DNA from: Heterohyrax brucei | Taxonomy: Eukaryota; Chordata; Mammalia; Hyracoidea; Procaviidae | Length of the DNA: 64,000 bases | Direction of reading: 5' to 3' | NCBI GenBank assembly: GCA_028571685.1 | Contig: CM053148.1 | Span: forward strand, 86,450,001 to 86,514,000 | In this document: piece after piece, positions 59,501 through 64,000 of the stretch | Layout of the letters: each line of letters begins with the position of its first letter | How positions within the stretch are numbered: the stretch's first letter is position 1 | The notes under the pieces: generated by a model | What the model was told of the DNA's origin: nothing | Databases searched by the model: none | What the model saw: the letters and a program-made list of their open reading frames with translations, nothing else | Made by a program: the position numbers and the translations under genes

Positions 59501-60222
59501 GAACTGCCCCATGGTGTTTCCAGGGAGCGCCTGGTGGATTTGAACTCGTGACCTTTTGGCTACCAGCTGTAGCGTTTAACCACCACACTACCAGATTGCT
59601 AATGGAGAGCAGAAAATGTTAAGGTCCTAACTTCAGCCAGGGCAGGGAGAATGGCTGAGCTTTCTTAGGTAGAAGGAGTCAGCTGTTGATCTCGTGCAGG
59701 TGAGAGGAGGTGGGTTATCAAATGCCGGGCTGGCTGGCCAGGAGAGCCCTTCTCTGAGAAGGCAGGGGGTGCAGCAGGATTGGGGGTGATGAGAAATTCC
59801 CTTTTAGCTCTGTATGTGTGATGCATCTGAGTGATACACAATAGCAGTAGAGACATACAATATCGATTTGGACTAAGCCTGTAATAGACTGTACTTAAAA
59901 TAGAATTATACATCCCAACAACACAGGTTAATTTAAACTTGTTACAACACTTTCGGTCTGTTTGTTTTATAGGTGAAATATGAAATAACACACTTGAGAA
60001 GACTAAATATAATATGTCTCAGATTATATTTTTGAAAGGCATCATCGTACTTATAATTGATGTGGGTAATGTGGCCTTGTGGCCTTCTTCCCCGATGTCT
60101 CTGTCTGTCATAGTGACCACCGACAGCACGGGAGAGGAACAATGGGATGTTTATGGCAGTGTATGTTTTCACAGGTAACCGAAGAGCAGACCAGACCCAC
60201 AGAGGAAAGTGCAGCTGCCTAG
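35452..60222 (+). CDS. MRPL39: Mitochondrial ribosomal protein mL39 (MRPL39), 10 exons
   Basis: Encodes a structural protein of the large subunit of the mitochondrial ribosome, acting in the matrix. The joined exons give 338 residues, the length I recall for human MRPL39, and the sequence is close to the human protein throughout. Residues 1 to about 30 are Arg-rich and lack acidic runs, as a mitochondrial import signal should. Residues about 62-131 form a TGS domain, and about 141-300 match the second domain of threonyl-tRNA synthetase; the catalytic domain is absent. At the positions of the synthetase editing residues (His, His, Cys, His) this protein has R144, M148, S264 and F268, so it cannot edit. 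The ATG has G at -3 and G at +4, a strong context. All introns are GT-AG, and no frameshift or stop is present. Coding exons: 35452-35524, 36521-36727, 38897-39036, 41072-41171, 43589-43656, 44976-45088, 47253-47318, 48716-48869, 56415-56462, 60175-60222. Confidence 0.97.
35906..36057 (+). mobile_element. AfroSINE (intron 1)
   Basis: Sense: 'gcactggtggcatagtgg', 'gcagttcaaatccccc', tail 'gggttggaatccactcg'. Confidence 0.85.
36062..36214 (+). mobile_element. AfroSINE (intron 1)
   Basis: A second sense copy in tandem with the previous one, more diverged: 'accataatggtgaagagc', 'gtggggcagttctactctg'. Confidence 0.75.
36250..36431 (-). mobile_element. AfroSINE (long form, intron 1)
   Basis: Antisense, with 'gcaaataggttgacagggc' and 'ggagttgaacctccaac'. 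Ends 89 bp before the exon 2 acceptor. Confidence 0.65.
36521..36727 (+). CDS. MRPL39: MRPL39 exon 2
   Basis: Acceptor cccgtag, donor gtaagt. Codes residues 25-94, including [13 protein letters not shown] and the first half of the TGS domain ([19 protein letters not shown]). Confidence 0.97.
36930..37085 (-). mobile_element. AfroSINE (intron 2)
   Basis: Antisense: 'ttgctgtgaagtcaatttc', 'agtagaactgccccacag', end 'catcaccgctgtttcc'. Confidence 0.85.
37086..38526. other. Intron 2, mostly unique sequence
   Basis: No second gene. Low-complexity TGTGTA-type sequence covers 37555-37640. An L2/MIR-like tail ('gcccattgctaggctctgga') lies at about 38070-38190. Confidence 0.5.
38527..38627 (+). mobile_element. 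AfroSINE, 3'-shortened (intron 2)
   Basis: Sense: 'ggaaaccctggtggtatag', 'cagttcgaatccaccaag'. It stops at a T-run without the usual tail. Confidence 0.85.
38897..39036 (+). CDS. MRPL39: MRPL39 exon 3
   Basis: Acceptor ttgcag, donor gtattt (a weaker donor). Codes the rest of the TGS domain, with [19 protein letters not shown], and ends in phase 0 at K140. Confidence 0.97.
39037..39865. other. Intron 3, mostly unique sequence
   Basis: No gene. The stretch 39380-39850 may be an old L2 3' region ('tcagctctgtgaagacag'), weakly. Confidence 0.4.
39866..40026 (-). mobile_element. AfroSINE (intron 3)
   Basis: Antisense: 'agcacccctacagggcag', 'ttggttagcagccaagc', end 'caccaccaggactc'. Confidence 0.85.
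40027..40250. mobile_element. MIR (intron 3)
   Basis: 'aactcatttaatcctcataa', then 'aggtgctgttatctc' and 'actctggatttaaacctag' follow the MIR order. Confidence 0.7.
40365..40548 (-). mobile_element. AfroSINE with target duplication (intron 3)
   Basis: Antisense copy 40376-40537, flanked by ctgttatggat at 40365-40375 and 40538-40548. One of the best-kept copies here. Confidence 0.85.
40622..40701 (-). mobile_element. AfroSINE tail fragment (intron 3)
   Basis: Antisense 3' half only: 'ccactgctgtgagttgatt', 'gacccctatagg'-like text, then lost. Confidence 0.7.
41072..41171 (+). CDS. MRPL39: MRPL39 exon 4
   Basis: Acceptor cccccag, donor gtaatg. Starts [18 protein letters not shown], where the synthetase family has its HxxxH editing motif; here those positions are R144 and M148. 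Confidence 0.97.
41350..41502 (-). mobile_element. AfroSINE (intron 4)
   Basis: Antisense: 'agcagattctgactcacag', 'tttggttagcagatgag', end 'agccaccagggctt'. Confidence 0.8.
41503..42249. other. Intron 4, unclassified
   Basis: No gene. Frames around 41548-41907 are shadows of each other on two strands with no known domain. Confidence 0.4.
42250..42350 (+). mobile_element. Old L1 piece and SINE/RTE tail
   Basis: 'ggaatattactcaactgtta' with 'aaaaagaatgaagtacc' is L1M sense sequence (to 42307). 'gttgttgtgtgctgttgaat' at 42310 resembles an antisense RTE/AfroSINE tail. Confidence 0.5.
42352..42851. mobile_element. Fold-back mariner derivative in intron 4
   Basis: A 500-bp relative of 18981-19637 with TA at each end. 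The left arm (to about 42510) and right arm (from about 42700) are inverted repeats over about 150 bp, and both derive from the 3' end of a mariner. Between them 42520-42665 reads on the minus strand as mariner transposase, with HPPYSPDLAP-like coding around the third catalytic aspartate (near 42590-42625). No full transposase is present. Confidence 0.75.
42852..43256. other. Intron 4, unclassified
   Basis: No gene or named repeat. Confidence 0.4.
43257..43379 (+). mobile_element. AfroSINE with internal deletion (intron 4)
   Basis: Sense: 'aggagccgtggtggtgcag'. The middle is missing, so 'caagtgcgtcctgtagggtc' joins B-box side and tail. A T-run follows. Confidence 0.75.
43589..43656 (+). CDS. 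MRPL39: MRPL39 exon 5
   Basis: Acceptor tttacag, donor gtaagc. Codes [18 protein letters not shown] and ends in phase 0. Confidence 0.97.
44013..44175 (+). mobile_element. AfroSINE (intron 5)
   Basis: Sense: 'gctctggtggcatggtgc', 'ctggcagttcacatcagcc', 'gggttgctgtgagtcgg'. Confidence 0.85.
44176..44975. other. Intron 5, unclassified
   Basis: No gene. An (ATTAAA)-type low-complexity run covers 44250-44280. A decayed antisense SINE piece may lie at 44517-44581. Confidence 0.4.
44976..45088 (+). CDS. MRPL39: MRPL39 exon 6
   Basis: Acceptor tttgcag, donor gtaggt. Codes [18 protein letters not shown] onward and ends in the middle of K234. Confidence 0.97.
45089..45785. other. Intron 6, unclassified
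   Basis: No gene. The pyrimidine-rich part 45215-45380 may be an old L2 tail, unproven. Confidence 0.35.
45786..45945 (-). mobile_element. AfroSINE (intron 6)
   Basis: Antisense and well kept: 'gagtagaactgccccatag', 'agttagcagccgtggcac', end 'gccactagggtttct'. Confidence 0.87.
46200..46352 (-). mobile_element. AfroSINE (intron 6)
   Basis: Antisense: 'ttgctgtcgagaggattcc', end 'taccatcaggcctcc'. Confidence 0.8.
46527..46672 (+). mobile_element. AfroSINE (intron 6)
   Basis: Sense: 'gagtgtagctgttaagagc', 'gtgaatccaccagacactc'. Confidence 0.75.
46673..47252. other. Intron 6, 3' part
   Basis: No gene or named repeat. The minus-strand frame at 46838-47149 has no recognisable domain. Confidence 0.4.
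47253..47318 (+). CDS. MRPL39: MRPL39 exon 7
   Basis: Acceptor ttctcag, donor gtaagc. Codes [20 protein letters not shown]. Confidence 0.97.
47425..47735 (-). mobile_element. L1 3' end (intron 7)
   Basis: Antisense: 'gctttaagtgaaagtttg', then 'aagccaagaagcacactctc', the afrotherian L1 3' UTR pattern. 5'-truncated. Confidence 0.7.
47736..48233. other. Intron 7, unclassified
   Basis: No gene or named repeat. Confidence 0.35.
48234..48392 (-). mobile_element. AfroSINE (intron 7)
   Basis: Antisense: 'aaaccaaacccagtgctac', 'agtagaactgctccagag', end 'cactactagagtttcc'. Confidence 0.85.
48716..48869 (+). CDS. MRPL39: MRPL39 exon 8
   Basis: Acceptor cttcag, donor gtaagt. Codes [18 protein letters not shown], where S264 and F268 stand in for the synthetase Cys and His, then [18 protein letters not shown]. 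Confidence 0.97.
49220..49925 (-). mobile_element. L1 3' UTR, about 700 bp (intron 8)
   Basis: Antisense: 'catgctttagctgaaagctt', 'gactctctgttgtgtcccc', 'cagatgccactgtcgctg' fall in the same order as in the L1 copy at 57697-58570. Confidence 0.75.
49934..50085 (+). mobile_element. AfroSINE (intron 8)
   Basis: Sense: 'gaaaccctagtggtatagtg', 'gagttcagatcctctagg', 'agggttactgtgagttag'. Confidence 0.85.
50150..50944 (-). mobile_element. Old L1 (L1M), ORF2 end and 3' part
   Basis: Antisense: 'gttgagtagtattccttgg', 'agagtggctgtcatgttct', 'ggtaatgatgttgaacctc' are hallmarks of L1M 3' regions. No open frame. Confidence 0.75.
50945..51145 (+). mobile_element. Long-form SINE (intron 8)
   Basis: Sense: 'catgcagtgggtaagcac', 'gacatcagttcaatcttgc', 'gtagggtcgctgtgagcc'. 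Confidence 0.7.
51247..51322 (+). mobile_element. AfroSINE 5' half (intron 8)
   Basis: Sense: 'gatgtagtgggtaagtgctg', 'ggcagttcaaatccaccagg'. It breaks off after the B-box region. Confidence 0.75.
51486..51666 (+). mobile_element. AfroSINE with target duplication (intron 8)
   Basis: Sense copy 51496-51645: 'ggcaaccctggtggcctgg'. The flanking L1 text 'tgttcagtt' is found on both sides. Confidence 0.8.
51752..51957 (-). mobile_element. AfroSINE (long form, intron 8)
   Basis: Antisense: 'gagtagaactgccacacgg', 'ggctggtgggttctgactg'. It follows an A-rich run. Confidence 0.75.
52721..53249. other. Intron 8, unclassified
   Basis: No gene. GC-richer than its surroundings, with no named repeat. Confidence 0.35.
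53250..53442 (-). mobile_element. AfroSINE (long form, intron 8)
   Basis: Antisense: 'gtgttgtcgagtcagttctg', 'gagcaggttgccagctc'. The end is diverged. Confidence 0.75.
53540..54200 (+). mobile_element. Probable L2/CR1-type LINE fragment
   Basis: 'cctccatattgccaaatcc' through 'ttccttgaaacacattct' matches a recalled L2/CR1-like reverse-transcriptase stretch in sense. Very diverged, no open frame. Confidence 0.4.
54377..54926 (-). mobile_element. MaLR-like LTR (intron 8)
   Basis: Antisense LTR, about 54382-54921. Flanks agtta and agtca agree at 4 of 5 positions. At 54440-54466 part of the expected LTR text is replaced by the short SINE-tail unit (gccagccaagtgccgtcgag). Confidence 0.75.
55234..55401 (-). 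mobile_element. AfroSINE (intron 8)
   Basis: Antisense and well kept: 'gagtagaactgccccgtgg', 'gatttgaactgccgaccttt', end 'gccactggggcttcc'. Confidence 0.87.
55402..56169. other. Intron 8, 3' part
   Basis: No gene. 55470-55600 may be an L2 3' end. The rest is unclassified. Confidence 0.35.
56170..56260 (+). mobile_element. Old L1 fragment
   Basis: 'aaacaaccttgatgcccatc' and 'agacgaatggataagcaaac' are sense L1M ORF2/3' text. Confidence 0.6.
56415..56462 (+). CDS. MRPL39: MRPL39 exon 9
   Basis: A 48-nt micro-exon coding [16 protein letters not shown]. Acceptor ttttaag, donor gtaagt. It follows the longest intron (7.5 kb). Confidence 0.96.
56655..56835 (-). mobile_element. L1 3' UTR fragment (intron 9)
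   Basis: Antisense: 'aagccaagaagcacagcttt', 'ctgatctttgtctgaagag', the same block as in the other afrotherian-type L1 copies. Confidence 0.7.
56880..57025. repeat. Degenerate tandem pair
   Basis: Two units about 84 bp apart, each running from tctgccag to a c(t/c)gtgggttgg-like end, with a shared cacacaggc/tgcacaggc core. Diverged. Confidence 0.5.
57216..58611 (-). mobile_element. MaLR-like LTR split by L1 (intron 9)
   Basis: Antisense LTR: 57216-57696 plus 58586-58611 ('gacatagttcaatctatggc'). The halves join cleanly once the L1 and one copy of its target duplication are removed. Confidence 0.8.
57682..58585 (-). mobile_element. 5'-truncated L1 with 15-bp target duplication
   Basis: An 874-bp insert (57697-58570) starts with T-rich sequence (poly-A complement) and is all L1 3' UTR, with 'gaccccagacgccactcacc' near its 5' side. 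Perfect direct repeats tctatacatatttct lie at 57682-57696 and 58571-58585. Confidence 0.88.
58619..59000. repeat. 27-bp minisatellite (intron 9)
   Basis: G-rich tandem units of about 27 bp (tgaggaggacggagaaggtg plus ggggaca). The first four are near identical; later ones drift in length. Because 27 is a multiple of three, frames stay open on both strands (about 135 codons), but the product is a simple repeat within an intron. Confidence 0.9.
59250..59428 (-). mobile_element. AfroSINE (intron 9)
   Basis: Antisense: 'cccgttgctgtcaagggg', 'ggttagcagccatagctc', end 'gctaccagggtttcc'. Confidence 0.87.
59441..59597 (-). mobile_element. AfroSINE (intron 9)
   Basis: Antisense neighbour of the previous copy: 'gatggaactgccccatgg', end 'ccacactaccagattgc'. 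Confidence 0.85.
59598..60174. other. Intron 9, 3' part
   Basis: Unique sequence up to the exon 10 acceptor. No repeat named. Confidence 0.5.
60175..60222 (+). CDS. MRPL39: MRPL39 exon 10 (coding part)
   Basis: Acceptor ttcacag. Codes [15 protein letters not shown] and stop TAG at 60220-60222. The exon opens with GTAACC, which itself resembles a splice donor. The tail is the least conserved part of the protein, as in other mammals. Confidence 0.93.
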   Translation, partial: VTEEQTRPTEESAAA

Positions 60223-60254
60223 AACTTCCTAAAATTTAAATATGTATAACATAA

Positions 60255-60348
60255 AATAAATTTTTTTTTCTTTTTTTAATGTGATGTTTGGGTGTGTTTA
60301 ATTTATAGTGTTTCCAAAGGGTAAATAACTTTAGTTGTTTATAATAAA
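60255..60348 (+). terminator. MRPL39: MRPL39 poly(A) signals
   Basis: AATAAA at 60255-60260, 33 bp after the stop, and a second AATAAA at 60343-60348. The first would give a very short 3' UTR. Either could be used. Confidence 0.7.
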
Positions 60349-60514
60349 AATTTCACACCAGAACAAAACCCTGTTTGCTCACTCCTCAAATACTTATTAT
60401 TTTTTCAGTCTGTCTTTTGTACGTATATAAACATAATAGGTCCATATACAAATGTCATCTTCTGAAAGTCTGAGTATTACACCGGGCATTGTGCTAAGCC
60501 CTCCACAACCCAGA

Positions 60515-60713
60515 AAACTAGACCCACTGCTGTGAAGTTGATTCTGACTCCTGGTGACCCTTTGGGACAGAGAAGAACTGCCCCATAAGGTTTCCAAGGC
60601 TCAGTTTTACAGACACAGACTGCCATATTGTTTCCTGCAGAGCAGCTGGTAGGCTCGAGCCACCAACCTTTTAGTTAGCAGTTGAGCTCTTAGCCACTGT
60701 GCGACCAGGGCTC
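60515..60713 (-). mobile_element. AfroSINE (long form)
   Basis: Antisense: 'acagagaagaactgcccca', 'cacagactgccatattg', end 'gtgcgaccagggctc'. Confidence 0.85.
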
Positions 60714-60727
60714 TGAAGCCCGCCCCG

Positions 60728-60900
60728 GGGATCCCCGTATTAAATCCTCACAACAACCTTTTGAGGAGGTATTTGCATTGTGAAAACGAGAAACGGAGAT
60801 CATGGAGCTCACCAAGGGCAAGGCGGGGATTTGAACCCGGGCCGTCCCCCTTCCAAGTGGATGCCGTCACGTAGTCTTCCACGCTGCCTCGTGAGTCCAT
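60728..60900. mobile_element. MIR
   Basis: 'ttaaatcctcacaacaacct', 'gaaaacgagaaacggag', 'gcggggatttgaacccggg' follow the MIR order closely. Confidence 0.8.
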
Positions 60901-61290
60901 CATTTTGTCAGGACAGGCTTCTGGTGGTGGCATTACTGACAGCAACTACCATATCCTGACCTCCAAGAGGCTTTGCCGAATGACCTTCACAACCACAGTG
61001 TCCTTGAGTTTCTGTTTCTCCACATGTGGGCAAGCCTGGAAGGTGTTCTGTGTGGGTCTGTGTTTCATGCTTCCCACACATTTCCTTCCCATTGCAGTCT
61101 GAGTGCCTTCTGGGCCTGCTTAAGATTCATTTGAAGTCTTTTTTTTTTTTTTCCTGGGTTGGATCTCCTTTTTCTAGAGCCTGTAACTTAAACTGTGCCT
61201 TGATTAGCTTTTCTCATTTTGTTAGTGTTTGTCTTCAAGTTCCTCCTGAGAGACAGTGTTTAAAAGGGGAGCCCTTGTACTGGTAGGCCT
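60901..61290. other. Intergenic DNA, no gene seen
   Basis: Unclassified. A T-run lies at 61140-61152. Confidence 0.4.
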
Positions 61291-61757
61291 GAAGTTTTAC
61301 ACTGAATCTTTCTTGGCTGATTATTTTTCTAGACACAGAGTGATAGATTGAAAAATAATTTTCTTCAAAGACCTAAACATAAAACCTAAAATAGTGAAAT
61401 TTATGACAGAAAAAAATATGGACAATGCTAGGAGCTCTGGTACATGGCATAGCTGGAATACAAACTGTAATTCATAGTGCATAAACACCAGAAGAGAAAC
61501 AAGATAACCGGGTGTTCTTGAAAATTAGACACATTCATCAAAACAGTAAAAACCCCACAGATGGGACAAAAAAATTGGCTACAGCAAACTGGCGTGTGTC
61601 TAAACTAAACTCTATAGAATATTTCAACACATGAGTAACAAAAGGACAAATAATCCAATTAAAAATGGGCAAAAGGTGTGAACAGACACTTCACCAAAGA
61701 AGGTCTTGAGGTTGCTAAGGCAGCCATGTGAGGAAATGCTCTCCATCACGAGCCATT

Positions 61758-61921
61758 AAAATCCCAAACCCATTGCTGTGCACTCCATTCTGACTCAGTG
61801 ACCCTATAGGACAGAGTAGAACTGCCCTATAGAGTACCTAAGGAGTGCTTGGGGGTTTTTCACTGCCAAGCTTTTGGTGAGCAGCTGTATCTGTTAACCA
61901 CTGTGCCACCAGGGTTTCCCA
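61758..61921 (-). mobile_element. AfroSINE in L1
   Basis: Antisense: 'cccaaacccattgctgtgc', 'gagtagaactgccctatag', end 'gccaccagggtttccc'. It sits where L1 reads 'gccatta...gcattagag'. Confidence 0.87.
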
Positions 61922-62166
61922 CTAGGCATTAGAGAAACGTAAATCAAAACCACAGTTAAGTACCATCTCACCCTGGCATTAGTGGCAGTCATAAAGAAGA
62001 ATAAATGTTGGAGAGGGCTCAGGGAAAGGGGAATTCTTATGCACTGCAAGTGGGAATGCAAAGTGGTATAACCATCGTGAAGAACAATACGGTGCTCCTC
62101 AAAAAGCTAGAAAAACAGAAATAGCACATGATCCAGCAAGGTCACTCCTAGCAATATTGAAAACAA

Positions 62167-62316
62167 AAAAACCAAACCCATTGCTGTCAAGTAGATGCCA
62201 ACTCACAGTGACCCCACAGGACAGTAGAACTGCCCCATAGGATTTCCAGAGGTCGAACTGCCAACCTTTTGGCTAGCAGCTGTAACTCTTCACGACTACA
62301 TCCCCCGGGTTTCCCT
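62167..62316 (-). mobile_element. AfroSINE in L1
   Basis: Antisense with a short internal deletion: 'aaaaccaaacccattgctg', 'cagtagaactgccccatagg'. Confidence 0.85.
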
Positions 62317-62744
62317 TAGGAGTGTACCGTAGAGAAGTACAAGCCGTTGCATGAATACACATAAGAGTGTGTGTGTCATGTTCACTGCAGCGTTTTTCAC
62401 AATAGCAGAGAGATGAAAACAACTTACATGCCCATCAACAGAAGAATGGATAAATCATGGTACATACAATGAAATGTGCAGTGATAAAGCATAAGGAAAT
62501 AATCTCAATGTGGATGAATCTGCAGGGCAGTGTGCTGAGTGAAATAAGCCAGTGACAAAAGGACAAATATTGTATGAAACCATTATTACAGAAACCTGAA
62601 GAAGGTTTACATACAGCAAAAAGAGTCTGATGGTTATGAGGGTGGGGAGAGGTGAGGAGGGAAAGTCACGAGCTATCTAGAAGCACTGCTTTCAATTCCT
62701 GGGTCGCCTCACTGGTCCGTTTGTCTACCCCTGCGCCTCTTAAG

Positions 62745-62850
62745 GGTAACTCGGGTGTTGTGGTGATTAAGTACTGTGACTCCTGACCAGAAGGGTGGCA
62801 GTTTGGATCCAGCAGTTCTCCTCTACGAGTCAGAATGGACTTGACCTCAA
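62745..62850 (+). mobile_element. AfroSINE with internal deletion
   Basis: Sense: 'ggtgttgtggtgattaagt', 'ggcagtttggatcc', then directly 'acgagtcagaatggacttg'. Confidence 0.75.
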
Positions 62851-63000
62851 CAAGTTTGGTGTTGATACCACTGGTAAACCTTGGTTTTAACTACTATAGC
62901 TTTATAAAACATTTTGATTTCTGGTGTATGAGTCTGTCCTTGACTCAAAAACATTGTGGTTATTGTAGGATCAGCATCTCAACTTCTGAACAAAGTGTCT
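62851..63000 (-). mobile_element. Old L1 ORF2 fragment
   Basis: Antisense: 'actactatagctttataaaa', 'ttgattt', 'ctggtgtatgagtctgtcct' match L1 ORF2 complement. Confidence 0.5.
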
Positions 63001-63629
63001 TAAAATCTGTTTTGTCTTGATACTATTGTATCTGCTTCAGGTTTCTTCGCATGAGTGGTGAATACTCCCTTGTCAATGTCATTATGTGTCTATGTTTTAG
63101 GTTCTGTCTTAAAAGGAGCAATATAGGAATTTTCTTTCTTTAATTCACTCTTCCACAATGATTCGTTGTGGACCATTCTTGCAGATAATTCAATCATTTT
63201 TGAGGCTATTTTACTGGCATTGTGCATTTACGTCTAGAGTTTCTTTTATAACTTACTGGTAAACTGTTTCTTTATTCTTAGGTGATGATTTTTTCTATCC
63301 CTAGTGTTAAACACTCCTCACTGGTTTCCATAATGTCCTTTCTTTAGTTAATATTATTACTGTTATGCTGGATTGTTGTTGGTATTCACCGAGTATCTTT
63401 CACCCTTTACTGTCTTTACGTTGTAAGTTTGTCTTTTATTGGGAGTGTAAAGATAATCTTTTTTTTTTTCAATCCAGTTGTGGAATTACTACGTTTAAGT
63501 TAGTAGATACATCTCAATTAATTTCTACTTTATTGTGATTACCGAAATATTTCTACTATCTTACTGGTATTTACTTTCCATTTTTTTCCCCTTCCTGCCA
63601 TATATTGGATTGATCCAATTTTATTTCTC
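63001..63629. other. AT-rich sequence, possible old L1
   Basis: No gene. The base composition and flanking L1 pieces suggest a decayed L1, but no phrase is diagnostic. Confidence 0.35.
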
Positions 63630-63838
63630 CTTCCTTTCTACTTTGTTTTAAAAGTTAGACATTCTGTTTCCATTTTTCAGAACATAGTGTTCCATTCATG
63701 TATGTGCTATAATGTATTGAATCAGTCCCTGATTGATAGTTGATTTCTAATTTTTGCTATTATAAGCAATGCTTCAATAAATGATCTTGTACATATGATT
63801 CCACATATGTGCGAGTACATCTGTAAAATCATTTTTTT
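63630..63838 (-). mobile_element. Old L1 3' end
   Basis: Antisense: 'tttgctattataagcaatgc', 'cttgtacatatgattccac', a very common L1M 3' signature. Confidence 0.75.
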
Positions 63839-63845
63839 CAAGTAA

Positions 63846-63992
63846 TCCTGGAGCCCTGATGGTGCAGTGGTTAACAGCTATGACTGCTAACCAAGGTCAG
63901 CAGTTCAAATCCACCAAGTGCTCCTTGCAAACCATAGGAGACAGTCCTGAGTCCCTGTGAGGTAGAACTGACTCAAAGGCAAATTTTTAAAA
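63846..63992 (+). mobile_element. AfroSINE
   Basis: Sense: 'ctggagccctgatggtgcag', 'gcagttcaaatccaccaag'. The tail is partly deleted and ends in A-rich sequence near the window edge. Confidence 0.85.
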
Positions 63993-64000
63993 AATCCAAG

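Larger units (their letters stand above)
61291..62680 (+). mobile_element. Old L1, ORF2 3' part and UTR
   Basis: Sense: 'aaatgggcaaaaggtgtgaa', 'aaatcaaaaccacagttaag', 'gatgaatctgcagggcag', 'gtgctgagtgaaataagcc'. Two antisense AfroSINEs interrupt it. No open frame remains. Confidence 0.8.

Noticed and set aside
60175-60180. GTAACC at the start of exon 10 as an alternative splice donor
   Set aside because: The reading frame, the acceptor before it and agreement with the mammalian MRPL39 C-terminus all support it as exon sequence.

Overview
The window is nuclear DNA from a placental mammal, almost certainly an afrotherian and most likely an elephant or close paenungulate. This rests on roughly fifty copies of a tRNA-like AfroSINE, several copies of a BovB-like RTE LINE whose 3' end resembles the SINE tail, and L1 3' ends of a kind I recall from elephant sequence. 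No bacterial, plasmid or phage sequence is present.

One protein-coding gene is supported. It is MRPL39, the mitochondrial large-ribosomal-subunit protein mL39, on the + strand. Ten coding exons run from the ATG at 35452 to the TAG at 60222. All nine introns are GT-AG, and the joined reading frame is intact at 1017 nt (338 residues plus stop). A CpG-rich promoter (about 35090-35740) carries two inverted ETS/GABPA-type sites just upstream of the ATG, and AATAAA signals follow the stop. In human the gene lies at 21q21.3 and points away from JAM2, so the left half of this window probably corresponds to the JAM2-MRPL39 interval. I saw no JAM2 exon.

Positions 1-35000 are intergenic and hold no supported functional gene. 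They contain a near-full-length but dead RTE LINE (9781-12860) and RTE fragments, many solo LTRs of a MaLR-like family (one preceded by MaLR internal sequence), a well-kept solo ERV LTR with a perfect target-site duplication (31753-32288), an internally rearranged mariner, old L1 pieces and dense AfroSINEs. Two homologous segments of unknown origin sit in opposite orientation at 24175-24418 and 25203-25660. Positions 35450-60260 are MRPL39, whose introns carry more SINEs, a second fold-back mariner in intron 4, old and young L1 pieces, and in intron 9 an LTR split by an L1 and followed by a 27-bp minisatellite. Positions 60260-64000 are downstream intergenic DNA with MIR, L1 and AfroSINE copies.

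I found no sign of a new multi-gene system. The observations most worth checking are the two fold-back mariners, the unclassified inverted pair that keeps a protein-like reading frame, a 49-bp retroposon with a 14-bp target duplication, and the replacement in MRPL39 of the residues that form the editing site in its threonyl-tRNA synthetase relatives. Repeat family names come from recalled consensus sequences, not from a database search.
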